Below, one piece after another: positions 55,053 through 63,462 of a stretch of 64,000 nt of DNA (position 1 is the first letter of the stretch; every line of letters starts with the position of its first letter). Under the pieces are notes generated by a model that made no database searches, was not told the DNA's origin, and worked only from the letters and a program-made list of their open reading frames with translations. Both the position numbers and the translations under genes were made by a program. This stretch comes from Planctomycetaceae bacterium (GTDB taxonomy: Bacteria > Planctomycetota > Planctomycetia > Planctomycetales > Planctomycetaceae), in contig PBOJ01000112.1 of assembly GCA_002724315.1 (NCBI GenBank), forward strand, positions 1 to 64,000. The letters run 5' to 3'.

Positions 55053-57419
55053 CTACTCGATGTAAACAAACTCGTTGGAGGACACCAGGACCCGGCAGAC
55101 GCTCTGCCAGGCCGACAACCGGTCGTCGAACCCGTCGAGGAACGGCCGCCACGCCGCTTGTTCGTCCGGGCGGGGATCACGGCCGAGAATCCGGAGATAG
55201 GCCTGCTGCAGCCTGGCCGCATCACTCGGTTCGCTCTGCAGTGCGAGAGCCATCGCCCGGGTCGATTCGGTGACCAGCTTGCCGTTCATCAGAAACAGGG
55301 CCTGGGGGGCCACTGTGGTTTCATCGCGGCGTCCACTGGGGACTGCCGGGTCCGGGAAGTCGAAGGCCTGGAAGACCTCGTAGACGGCGCTGCGGAGCAC
55401 AGGAAGGTAGACGCTGCGGCGGGGGACGTCGAAGCGAATCTTTGACCTCGGCCCGGCACCGGAGAGGTTGTCGAAGGCGCGCGCGTCGATTGGCTGGCCG
55501 CCCATGGTCTCGTCGAGTCGGCCGGCAAGGGCGAGCAGGGAATCGCGGAGAACCTCGGCGTGCATCCGGCGACGGTTCATCTTCCACAGCAGGCGGTTGT
55601 CGGGATCGAGTTGACTCGCTCGCCGCCGCGTGTTGGCTCCCGCGATGGTGTCCATCCGGTAGGCGGCCGAGTTCATGATGCGGCGGTGGAGTTTTTTGAT
55701 TGACCAGCCGTCGTCGACAAATCGCAGGGCCAGCCAGTCGAGCAGGGGTTGGTTGTCGGGACGCTGGCCGAGATGGCCGAAGTTGTCGGGCGAGCGGACC
55801 AGCCCGTGGCCGAAATGGGCCTGCCAGATTCGGTTGACCATCACGCGAGCGACCAGGGGATTGCGGTCGGATCCCACCCAGCGAGCCAAATCCAGGCGGC
55901 CGCTGCCGGGTCCGGCCAGGGGTGGCTGATCGAAACCGGCCGCAATCCTCGGGAACCGGCGAGGGACCCTGGGGCCGCGTGTCAGGTGATTTCCGCGCAG
56001 AAAGATCTCGAGGTCATCGCCGGTGCCGTCGTTGACGGCCATCGCCTTGGGAATGGACCGGTAGGTTGTGCGGGCGGCTTCCAGTTCATCGGAGTACGCC
56101 TTGCGTTGCTTGTCGGACATCTGCTGCCGGTTGCCGAGAACCAGGATCCGGTCGAGGCGGTCGATGGTGCCCTCGAGCTGGCTGAGCTGTTGTTCGAGCG
56201 ATGCGGGACCCAGGGCGGTGGCGTTCCACTTCGAGTCGACGCGGAAGCTGAGCATCACCTGGGTGTTCTTGAAGATTCCGGCCAGTGCGTAGTAGTCGCT
56301 GGTGGGCACCGGGTCGAACTTGTGATCGTGACACCGCGCACAACCAAGCGTCAGTCCCAGGGCGGCTCGGCCGAGCGTATCGATCTGGTCATCGACGATG
56401 TCCATTTGCTGCTTGGTCGGGTCGTCTTCGGCCAGCATCTTCGGGCCGAGTGTCAGGAACCCGGTGGCGATCACCCGCGCGTGCCGATCCGAGGCCGCCT
56501 CGTTCGGGGACGGTGGAACCAGGTCACCGGCGATCTGTTCGACCAGAAACCGGTCGAATGGCCAGTCGGCGTTGAAGCGGTCAATGACCCAGTCGCGGTA
56601 TCTCCAGGCGTCGGCGTAGTACAGGTTGTCGTCCATGCCGTTGCTGTCGGCGTAGCGAACAACATCGAGCCACAATCGTCCGTAGCGTTGGCCGTAGCGA
56701 GGCGAGGCGAGCAGTCGGTCGATCAGTCGTGTGAAGGCCCCCGGCCGGGAATCGGCCAGGAAGGCTTTGATCTGACGGGGCGTCGGGGGGAGTCCGTGGA
56801 GATCGAGCGTGGCGCGCCGAACCAGCCGTCGTCGGTTGGTTTCGGGAGCGGGCTCGAGGCCGGTGGCGGCCAGTCGTTGCAGCACAAAGCGGTCGATGGG
56901 GGATTGAATGCGGTCGAGTGGAGCCGCCTCGGGTGGGCGGGCTGGCCGTGGTGGTTGGAAGGCCCAGTGGTCTTTCGAGGCCTGGTCGTAGGGGAACGCA
57001 TCGGGGTCGGCGACGGGGCGGGGCCTGGCCCGGCTTGGTCGCTGCCCGGGCCACGGGGCCCCCCGCTTGATCCACTCGGACAGGTCGGCCACTTCGTGCA
57101 ACGGCAACTTGGTCTTGGGAGGCATGTCGGGTGTGGCGGGATCGTGACGCACTGCCAGTACCAGAAGGCTGCTGTCGGGATTGCCGGGTTTGATTGCCGG
57201 TCCCGAGCGGCCGCCGCCGAGCATTGCTCCCAGGGAATCGAGTTTCAGGCCGGCCTCGTTTTCGGTGTCCGGGCCGTGGCAGTCGAAACATCGTTTCACC
57301 AGCAGTGGCCGGATACGTGTTTCGAAGAAGGCGGCGTCCTCCCGAGAGACCTTCGGCGGGGCAGCCGAGATCACTTCCAGGCCAAAGGCCAACACGAGCA
57401 GGAGCGGCGGGATCCTCAT
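55053..57419 (-). CDS. PSD1 family cytochrome-like protein (PSCyt1-DUF1549-DUF1553), paralogue 4
   Basis: The 788-residue protein has a signal peptide (1-19) and an N-terminal cytochrome domain with CFDCHGPD (about 43-50) and the MPPKTKLPL block. DUF1549 (about 160-370) has LHGLPPTPRQ and the second heme motif CARCHDHKFDP. DUF1553 (about 485-760) has NRIWQAHFGHGLV and FGHLGQRPDNQPLLDWLA. It is the shortest complete PSD1 here, lacking the long central insert of the 19099 copy. It heads an operon of PSD1 - DUF1501 - PVC-type protein. A -10-like TAGATT lies six bases before the ATG, which may make its mRNA leaderless. Confidence 0.9.
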   Translation of the reverse strand: MRIPPLLLVLAFGLEVISAAPPKVSREDAAFFETRIRPLLVKRCFDCHGPDTENEAGLKLDSLGAMLGGGRSGPAIKPGNPDSSLLVLAVRHDPATPDMPPKTKLPLHEVADLSEWIKRGAPWPGQRPSRARPRPVADPDAFPYDQASKDHWAFQPPRPARPPEAAPLDRIQSPIDRFVLQRLAATGLEPAPETNRRRLVRRATLDLHGLPPTPRQIKAFLADSRPGAFTRLIDRLLASPRYGQRYGRLWLDVVRYADSNGMDDNLYYADAWRYRDWVIDRFNADWPFDRFLVEQIAGDLVPPSPNEAASDRHARVIATGFLTLGPKMLAEDDPTKQQMDIVDDQIDTLGRAALGLTLGCARCHDHKFDPVPTSDYYALAGIFKNTQVMLSFRVDSKWNATALGPASLEQQLSQLEGTIDRLDRILVLGNRQQMSDKQRKAYSDELEAARTTYRSIPKAMAVNDGTGDDLEIFLRGNHLTRGPRVPRRFPRIAAGFDQPPLAGPGSGRLDLARWVGSDRNPLVARVMVNRIWQAHFGHGLVRSPDNFGHLGQRPDNQPLLDWLALRFVDDGWSIKKLHRRIMNSAAYRMDTIAGANTRRRASQLDPDNRLLWKMNRRRMHAEVLRDSLLALAGRLDETMGGQPIDARAFDNLSGAGPRSKIRFDVPRRSVYLPVLRSAVYEVFQAFDFPDPAVPSGRRDETTVAPQALFLMNGKLVTESTRAMALALQSEPSDAARLQQAYLRILGRDPRPDEQAAWRPFLDGFDDRLSAWQSVCRVLVSSNEFVYIE

Positions 57420-57425
57420 GCCCCC

Positions 57426-57431
57426 AATCTA
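57426..57431 (-). promoter_or_regulatory. Candidate -10 element very close to the PSD1 start
   Basis: On the minus strand TAGATT (TANNNT type) ends six bases before the ATG at 57419, similar to TACAAT seven bases before the PSD1 start at 19099. This spacing is typical of leaderless transcription; no -35 is clear. Confidence 0.3.
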
Positions 57432-57528
57432 CAGGAACCGGAATCTGCAGGGCATGCTCGGCACGCCAGGCCGGCCGCATCGATCGTCCAGGGACCTCGT
57501 TCCGCTTTGCAGTCGACCGCGTGTGATC

Positions 57529-57536
57529 GTTAGTCT
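57529..57536 (+). promoter_or_regulatory. Candidate -10 of the PQQ propeller gene
   Basis: GTTAGTCT ends 32 bases before the ATG at 57569; TTGCAG at 57507-57512 is 18 bases upstream of TAGTCT and is a weak -35. The same GTTAGTCT is found at 4222-4229. Confidence 0.35.
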
Positions 57537-57568
57537 GACGTCAGTGACACACGCATAAGGACACACCG

Positions 57569-58840
57569 ATGGCTCGCCAACTGCTCACACTGCTGATTGC
57601 GTTCACGTTCTCTTCCTCCCTGCTGACCGCCGCTGAATGGACCGGCTGGAGAGGTCCCAACGGGGATGCCCGGGCGACCGACGCCAGCCTGCCGACCGAA
57701 TGGGCTGCCGGAAAGAACGTCGTGTGGAAGACGAAGACGCCCGGACCCGGGACGGCGTGTCCGCTGGTTGTGGGCGACCGTGTGTACGTGACCTGCTACA
57801 CCGGGTACGGCCTGGCGGCGGGCCAGGGTGATCAGAAACAGTTGAAACGGCACCTGGTGTGCCTGGACCGGAAGTCCGGAGAAGTTCAGTGGACAAAGGT
57901 TTTCCAGCCGAAGCTGCCCGAACATCGCTATGCCGGTGAGGGTGCGTATCACGGTTACGCAGCCAGCACTCCGGCTACCGACGGAAAACACCTCTACCTG
58001 TTCCTGGGCAAGAGCGGCGTGTTCTGCCTGAACCTGGATGGGAAGCAGGTCTGGCACGCCGATGTCGGCGGCGGCATCAACAGGTGGGGATCGGGCACAT
58101 CACCGGTGCTCCACAAGGGCCTGGTGATCGTCAACGCGAGTGTCGAAAGTGGGTCGATGGTTGCGTTGGACCAGAAGACTGGACGCCAGGCGTGGAAGAC
58201 AGGCGGGATTTCCTCGTCCTGGAACACTCCGATCATCGCGTCGGTGGCCGGCGGCGGGTCCGAACTGGTTGTCAGCATTCAGGGGCGTGTGCTGGGCCTG
58301 GACCCCGGCACTGGCCAGAAACTCTGGAACGCCGACGGCGTGCATCGCTACGTCTGCCCCAGTGTGGTGGCTCACAAAGGCGTCGCCTACATCATCGGTG
58401 GAGGCCACACCTCGCTGGCGGTGAAGATTGGCGGTCGGGGTGATGTCACCAAGTCCCATGGGGTCTGGCGGCTCACGAAGGGATCAAATGTCTCCTCGCC
58501 GATTTATCACGAGGGACACTTGTACTGGGCCCACGACAGCAACGGGGCCGTGTTCTGTCAGGATGCCGCAACCGGCAAGATTGTCTACCAGAAACGGCTT
58601 GAGCCGCGACCCGGCCGCATCTGGTCCTCCCCAATCCTGGGCGATGGCAAGATCTACTACACGTCGCAGCACAACGGCACCTTCGTGGTGGCGGCCGGTC
58701 CGAAGTTTGAACAACTGGCCCACAACGTGTTTGCCGACGACAAGACTCGCACCAACGCGTCGCCCGTACCGTCCCGAGGACAGTTGCTGATGCGTAGCGA
58801 CCAGGCGGTCTACCTGCTGGGAGCCGGTGGCGGCAAGTAG
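57569..58840 (+). CDS. Secreted PQQ-type beta-propeller protein, paralogue 2
   Basis: The 423-residue protein has a signal peptide (1-22, LTAAE) and then EWTGWRGPNGDAR, the W-x-x-(F/W)RGPxG start typical of this planctomycete family. Blades are marked by LVCLDRKSGEVQW, VFCLNLDGKQVW, MVALDQKTGRQAW and VLGLDPGTGQKLW. These propellers resemble BamB and quinoprotein dehydrogenases, but catalytic residues are not established. The gene is alone between the PSD1 operon (divergent) and the DUF1501 gene downstream on the same strand, 104 bases away with its own likely promoter. Together with the genes at 38570 and 61895 it is one of three such propellers. Confidence 0.87.
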   Translation: MARQLLTLLIAFTFSSSLLTAAEWTGWRGPNGDARATDASLPTEWAAGKNVVWKTKTPGPGTACPLVVGDRVYVTCYTGYGLAAGQGDQKQLKRHLVCLDRKSGEVQWTKVFQPKLPEHRYAGEGAYHGYAASTPATDGKHLYLFLGKSGVFCLNLDGKQVWHADVGGGINRWGSGTSPVLHKGLVIVNASVESGSMVALDQKTGRQAWKTGGISSSWNTPIIASVAGGGSELVVSIQGRVLGLDPGTGQKLWNADGVHRYVCPSVVAHKGVAYIIGGGHTSLAVKIGGRGDVTKSHGVWRLTKGSNVSSPIYHEGHLYWAHDSNGAVFCQDAATGKIVYQKRLEPRPGRIWSSPILGDGKIYYTSQHNGTFVVAAGPKFEQLAHNVFADDKTRTNASPVPSRGQLLMRSDQAVYLLGAGGGK

Positions 58841-58873
58841 ATCGATTTCGGCCGGCACTGGGCTCGATCTGCC

Positions 58874-58904
58874 TTGGCCGCATGGCCGATATATCTGTTA
58901 GAAT
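58874..58904 (+). promoter_or_regulatory. Candidate promoter of the DUF1501 gene at 58945
   Basis: TTGGCC (58874-58879, 4/6) and TAGAAT (58899-58904, 5/6, preceded by TGT as an extended -10) are 19 bases apart. The -10 ends 40 bases before the ATG, and a GGGAG ribosome site follows at about 58934. Confidence 0.45.
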
Positions 58905-58944
58905 GGACGGCCAATGGTGCCTGGGGACTTTCCGGGAGTTTTCG

Positions 58945-60384
58945 ATGCATTCCCACGACCACGCTTTCACCGGCCTGAATCCGCGTCAGCGCGAGGGCCT
59001 GATGCACCTGGATCGTCGTGGCATGATGAAGGTCTCGATGGCCGGCCTGGCGGGCTTGTCGCTGCCGGCTCTGTTGGCCGAGCGTGCCCACGCTGCCCAG
59101 ACGGGTCGGCAGATGTCCAGCCGGAAGTCCGTGATCCTGTTGTGGATGTGCGGGGGACCCAGCCACATTGACACGTGGGACCCCAAGCCCGAACGGCCGT
59201 TCAACAATCGCGGTCCCTTTGGGGTGATCCAGACCGCCCAGCCGGGCGTCTTCATCTGCGATCTGTTGCCCAAGCAGGCGGCGATGCTCGACAAGTTCAC
59301 CGTGATGCGGTCGGTGAATGCCCACAAGAGCGACCACGAACCGAACATGGCCTTCCAGACCGGTCATCGCGATGCGGCTCCGCGGCGGAACAAGGATGGC
59401 CGCAAGTATCCGGCAATCGGTTCCTTCATCTCGAAACACCGCGGGGCCAATGATCCCGGAATGCCCGCCTACGTGGGCTTCCGCAGGCATCCCTGGCACC
59501 TCGCCATCGGTGGCTGGCTCGGCAAGCAGTACGACCCGTTCATCGCCAACGAGGCCAGCAAACTGCCCGTTTACGACAAGGCGGGCAATGACACCGGCAG
59601 GATGTCCGGGGCGGACCTGTTCCAGTTTCCCGATGGAATCAGTGTCGGCCGGGTCCGCAATCGGCAGGAACTGGTGAATCGGTTTGACCGGCTGCGTCGT
59701 GACATCGACCAGCGGGGGTCACTCGAAGCGGTGGACAGCTACCGCGCCAAGGCGGTCGACATGCTGTTGGGCCGCCGGGCACGTGATGCGTTTGACCTGT
59801 CCAGGGAAGATCCGGCGACGATCAAGAAATACGGCAAGCACCTGTGGTGTCAGCAGGCGCTGCTGGCCCGCCGACTGGTCGAAGCCGGATCGAGTTTCGT
59901 GACCCTGGATCTCAGTTACCACACCGCCTCGGGGACCTGGGACACTCACGGAATTCCCGGCTGTGTCTACGGCGGCATCACCAAGGGACTCGGTGGGCTG
60001 TTGCCCCTGTTTGACCACTTGCTGACCACCCTGGTGACCGATCTCGAGGAACGCGATCTGCTGGATGACACGCTGGTGATCGCGATGGGCGAGTTCGGTC
60101 GGACGCCGAACATGGGCACACAGGGCAGTACTGACGGCCGGAACCACTGGCCGGTGGTGATGTCGATGTGCATGGCCGGTGGTGGCCTGAACCACAACCA
60201 GACGCTTGGTTCGACGGTCAAGGACGGCAGCCATCTGAAGGATCGTCCCATCATCCCCGGCGATATCGCCGCGTCGATCTACAAGCACATGGAAGTTCCG
60301 CTCGACACCCAGTACATCGATCCGCGGGGCCGTCCGAGGTTCATGCTCGAGGACGGCGGAGAACCGATCGCCGAACTGTTCTGA
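58945..60384 (+). CDS. DUF1501 secreted protein (paralogue 6)
   Basis: The 479-residue protein starts MHSHDHAFTGLNPRQREG, then HLDRRGMMKVSMAGLAGLSLPALL with a Tat-like RR. DUF1501 blocks are LWMCGGPSHIDTWDPKP (about 70-86), [13 protein letters not shown] and AMGEFGRTPNMG, followed by GRNHWPVVMSMCMAGGG. The mid-region TFDRLRRDIDQ-like block (RFDRLRRDIDQRG) matches the copy at 5790, so these two form a subgroup. It is a single gene, not next to PSD1, and convergent with the cyanophycinase-like gene. An earlier in-frame ATG at 58882 was rejected because it has no ribosome site and lacks the family start. Confidence 0.9.
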   Translation: MHSHDHAFTGLNPRQREGLMHLDRRGMMKVSMAGLAGLSLPALLAERAHAAQTGRQMSSRKSVILLWMCGGPSHIDTWDPKPERPFNNRGPFGVIQTAQPGVFICDLLPKQAAMLDKFTVMRSVNAHKSDHEPNMAFQTGHRDAAPRRNKDGRKYPAIGSFISKHRGANDPGMPAYVGFRRHPWHLAIGGWLGKQYDPFIANEASKLPVYDKAGNDTGRMSGADLFQFPDGISVGRVRNRQELVNRFDRLRRDIDQRGSLEAVDSYRAKAVDMLLGRRARDAFDLSREDPATIKKYGKHLWCQQALLARRLVEAGSSFVTLDLSYHTASGTWDTHGIPGCVYGGITKGLGGLLPLFDHLLTTLVTDLEERDLLDDTLVIAMGEFGRTPNMGTQGSTDGRNHWPVVMSMCMAGGGLNHNQTLGSTVKDGSHLKDRPIIPGDIAASIYKHMEVPLDTQYIDPRGRPRFMLEDGGEPIAELF

Positions 60385-60399
60385 ACACCGGTTCTGCCC

Positions 60400-61299
60400 T
60401 CACGGCACCAGGTGCAGCACCCGCCGCTTCTTCATGTCGTAGCGGGCTCCCAGCTTTAGCGTGATGTACTTCTTGGCGTCCGCCGTTTGAGCAGTCCATT
60501 TTCTCGGGTCGTAGATCAGCACTGCCGCATCCGGTTTGCCGAAGACCTCGAACGTGTTCTTGCGGACAATGATCGCGGTGTCCTCGTCGATGCCGATCCC
60601 CAGCAGGTCCTCGCGGTCGAATCGGCGGAGCATCTTTCCGTCGGGGTCGGTCAGCACTTTCACCAGTCCCATCTGTCGGCCTCGCTTGATCACGTGCTGG
60701 TCGATGGCACAGTTCTCGATGAATCCCAGTCCCCGCTGGTGATCCCCGATCATGATGCGGTTGGTCCGGGAATCTCCGCGGACCAGGAAATCGGCCTGGA
60801 TGGACGCTCCGGCCGAGGAGCCCCCGATCACGCCACCCCGCTTCAATACGCGGTGAAACTCCTTCTCGGAGCGTGTGCCGAGGTACGAGTCGGCGAACCG
60901 CCACTGGCGACCCCCGCTGAACCAGACCCCGTTGGCGGTCTTCAAGGGCCTCACGAATTCCCGGGTGTCGGCTTCACGGCGATCGTGAGTGTGCAGCACA
61001 GTGACGTGTTTGAGCTTCAGCCGGTCCCGGGCGAACTTGGCGACGCCCGGGTTCTGGTAGTCGTAGTTGGGATCCGACGATATCGCCGTGGGCACGATGA
61101 CGATCCGCGCCGTGTTTCCGCCGGCGAGTTCGACGAACTTCCGGAAGATCGCTGCTCCCTGCTTGCCGCCTCCACCGGCGATCAGCAGCGTGCCTCGGTC
61201 GGGGCCCTCGGTGTCGTCGGCAGCGACCATGCCGGGAATCGTCAGCCCCAGCAGCAGAACCCAGATCAGCAGAATTCGGTCGGGGGGCGGGTGTTTCAT
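60400..61299 (-). CDS. Secreted cyanophycinase-like serine peptidase (S51 family)
   Basis: The 299-residue protein has an N-terminal leader (about 8-27) and the S51/cyanophycinase fold: LLIAGGGGKQG (38-48), the nucleophile block GGSSAGA with S162, and DQHVIKRGRQMGL, which is conserved in cyanophycinases. These enzymes cut cyanophycin (arginine-aspartate polymer) or related beta-aspartyl dipeptides. The leader suggests extracellular or periplasmic action. It overlaps the stop of the 2-TM protein gene by four bases, so it is translationally coupled with it and with the PQQ propeller upstream. No cyanophycin synthetase is present. The substrate is inferred from family only. Confidence 0.88.
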   Translation of the reverse strand: MKHPPPDRILLIWVLLLGLTIPGMVAADDTEGPDRGTLLIAGGGGKQGAAIFRKFVELAGGNTARIVIVPTAISSDPNYDYQNPGVAKFARDRLKLKHVTVLHTHDRREADTREFVRPLKTANGVWFSGGRQWRFADSYLGTRSEKEFHRVLKRGGVIGGSSAGASIQADFLVRGDSRTNRIMIGDHQRGLGFIENCAIDQHVIKRGRQMGLVKVLTDPDGKMLRRFDREDLLGIGIDEDTAIIVRKNTFEVFGKPDAAVLIYDPRKWTAQTADAKKYITLKLGARYDMKKRRVLHLVP

Positions 61300-61898
61300 G
61301 ATGTGGCCTCTTGTTCCGGGAACAGGATTTCGTCGTCGGCGACATCGGCGGGCGGACCAACTGCCACCTGGCCGGAATCGGCTCCGTCGAGATCCGCTGT
61401 TGAGTTCTGTTGCTGGATGAATTTCAGCTGCGTCTGAACCGTGTCACGACGCTGGCGGAGGAAATCGAGCTGTGAGCAGACGTTCTGGTGTTCGTAGTCG
61501 ATCGAGGCGGCGACCTGTGAGAGGACCAGGCGGCGGCGGTTGAGTGATCCATCGGGCGGAAGAAAGACGATCAGGGTGAGTGCGACAGCAGCGACGGCAC
61601 CGGCTCCGCCGACGGCGGTCGCTGTGTGTGGCGTGTGCCGGGTTGCCAGGAACGTGACGGCCACCAGGACGGATGTCCCGATGATCAGTACGAACGTTCT
61701 CCAGAACACGTCGGAAATCCTGTCCCGCACCTGCAACAGTCGAACAACCAGTCGCAGTTCGCGGTTCACCCGGCAGCGCGTTACCGTCCGTCGTCGATTC
61801 ATCCGGCTCAATCGCTGGATTTCTGCGCAACAGCTTTCCAGGCGGCCACGTGCGGTGGCCAGGCGGTCGCCGGTAGCGTCAACAGAAGGTTCGGTCAC
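61296..61898 (-). CDS. Small two-helix membrane protein of unknown function
   Basis: The 200-residue protein has an N-terminal basic, helical part (1-62, rich in R), two hydrophobic segments (about 66-87 and 91-113), and a C-terminal helical part (about 120-165, likely coiled coil) with an acidic end. No family is recognised. It is bracketed by four-base overlaps (61895-61898 with the PQQ propeller gene and 61296-61299 with the cyanophycinase-like gene), which argues strongly that it is a real gene. It could anchor or help export the two flanking proteins. Confidence 0.8.
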   Translation of the reverse strand: MTEPSVDATGDRLATARGRLESCCAEIQRLSRMNRRRTVTRCRVNRELRLVVRLLQVRDRISDVFWRTFVLIIGTSVLVAVTFLATRHTPHTATAVGGAGAVAAVALTLIVFLPPDGSLNRRRLVLSQVAASIDYEHQNVCSQLDFLRQRRDTVQTQLKFIQQQNSTADLDGADSGQVAVGPPADVADDEILFPEQEATS

Positions 61899-63310
61899 GG
61901 CTGGACTGACGTGGTGCCGCTGGCTGCAGTGGTCGAGCGGGGCAGGCTACAGGGTGTGCCGATGCCAAAAACGTGGTCCTGGCCCCTGATCAGCAGCAGG
62001 CCGCCCGAGAGTGATGGTGTGGCCATGCACTGTTCGCCCAGGGGGTTGGTCGCCAGGTGCTTGTAGGTCTTCCCGGCGGCAACGACATGGACTTTTCCGT
62101 CCTCGCTGGCGAAGAACAGCTTGCCGTCGGCGGCGACTGGAGAGGCGGTGAAGCCGACACCTCCGCCAACCCGTTCCCGATAGATGCGTTTCCCTGTGGC
62201 GGGATCGTAGCATCCCAGCACACCGTTCATGCGGCAGGCGTACAGCAAGCCGTCGTAGAGGATCGGGGTCTGCATGTAGATGCCGTCACTGGGCAGCGAC
62301 CAGGCGATGTGCTCGGTCGAGCCCGAGGTGGACTTTGGCGTAATGTCGCCGGTGGCGTCGAAGCGGATCGCCCGCAGCGGGCGGCTTGGTCCGTGAGCGG
62401 AACTGAGAATCATCAGATCGCCGGCGGCAATTGGCGTGCAGACAGGAATGTCTCCGCCGCCTGTGAGTTTCCAGAGCTCCTGTCCGGTGCGGGGATCGTA
62501 ACCGCCCGAATGGCGGTAGCCGGCCAGGACCACCTGGGAACGGTTTCCGTGCCGCCAGAGCGTGGGCGTGCTCCATGTCGGCACCTCGTCCCGGCCGATT
62601 CCCCACACCTGTCGCCCGGTTTCCAGTGAGAAGGCGGCCAGGCAGGACCCTTTCTGGACATCACACTGGATGATCACGGTGTTCTCGAACAGGATCGGTG
62701 AACTGCCGAAGCCCCACTGTGCGGCGGGGACCTGGTAGTAGCCGGAGTCGAGCAATCCCAGGTCCCGTTTCCAGAGCCGTTTCCCGTTGAGGTCGAAGCA
62801 GTGGAGGCCCTCGGAGCCCAGCGAGACAACGATACGGCGGCCGTCGGTGACCGGGGTGGCGTTGGCGTGGGTCGCCTTGGTGTGCCGCTTGATCCGGGGC
62901 ACGCCCCGGTGCAGGCACTGGTTCCAGAGTACCTCTCCGGTGCCTCGGTCCAGGCAGAGAAGTCGCCACGAGTGGACGGTCTTGTCGTCAACGGAGGCGA
63001 TGTTGCCGTAGATGCCGACCTTGACCCCGGCATCCTTGACGCCGCTGACGGCGGTTGTGACGAAGACACGGTTGCCGGTGACGATCACTGCCGAGTGGCC
63101 CAGCCCCGGGATCCGTGTCTGCCACGCCACTTCGTCGCCCGTCTCGACATTCCACGAATCGGGCAACCTGTGCCCACCATGTCCGACACCCGAGGCGTCC
63201 GGTCCACGGAACTGTCGCCAGTCGGTTTCGGGGACAGGTTCACCCGCGGGAGATGTCGTGGCACCGGTGAACAGGATCACCGCAAGCAGGATCAGGTGGC
63301 GTGAAGTCAT
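61895..63310 (-). CDS. Secreted PQQ-type beta-propeller protein, paralogue 3
   Basis: The 471-residue protein starts at the ATG in front of the signal peptide ([16 protein letters not shown], ending near ATTSPAG). The mature start [15 protein letters not shown] is typical of the family. Blades carry [38 protein letters not shown] and [13 protein letters not shown]. Its stop overlaps the next gene start by four bases. It heads the propeller - 2-TM - cyanophycinase operon and is divergent from the partial PSD1 gene at 63463. An upstream in-frame ATG at 63385 or 63358 would put 16-25 residues before the leader and was not used. Confidence 0.88.
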   Translation of the reverse strand: MTSRHLILLAVILFTGATTSPAGEPVPETDWRQFRGPDASGVGHGGHRLPDSWNVETGDEVAWQTRIPGLGHSAVIVTGNRVFVTTAVSGVKDAGVKVGIYGNIASVDDKTVHSWRLLCLDRGTGEVLWNQCLHRGVPRIKRHTKATHANATPVTDGRRIVVSLGSEGLHCFDLNGKRLWKRDLGLLDSGYYQVPAAQWGFGSSPILFENTVIIQCDVQKGSCLAAFSLETGRQVWGIGRDEVPTWSTPTLWRHGNRSQVVLAGYRHSGGYDPRTGQELWKLTGGGDIPVCTPIAAGDLMILSSAHGPSRPLRAIRFDATGDITPKSTSGSTEHIAWSLPSDGIYMQTPILYDGLLYACRMNGVLGCYDPATGKRIYRERVGGGVGFTASPVAADGKLFFASEDGKVHVVAAGKTYKHLATNPLGEQCMATPSLSGGLLLIRGQDHVFGIGTPCSLPRSTTAASGTTSVQP

Positions 63311-63424
63311 GGCGGAGACGAGCTGAGTGGAGAGTGGTTGAACGGTGAGAAGATCCATGGTCCCACCCCGATGGGGCTGGTGCAAGGCGATGCTCCGAAG
63401 CGGTCAACCGGGGCGGGCATTGGT

Positions 63425-63430
63425 TATAAT
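63425..63430 (+). promoter_or_regulatory. Perfect -10 element upstream of the partial PSD1 gene
   Basis: TATAAT at 63425-63430 is a perfect -10 and ends 32 bases before the GTG start at 63463. No convincing -35 is visible at 16-19 bases upstream. Confidence 0.5.
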
Positions 63431-63462
63431 GCGGCGTGCCTTCATGTTCCGGGGACCGATTC

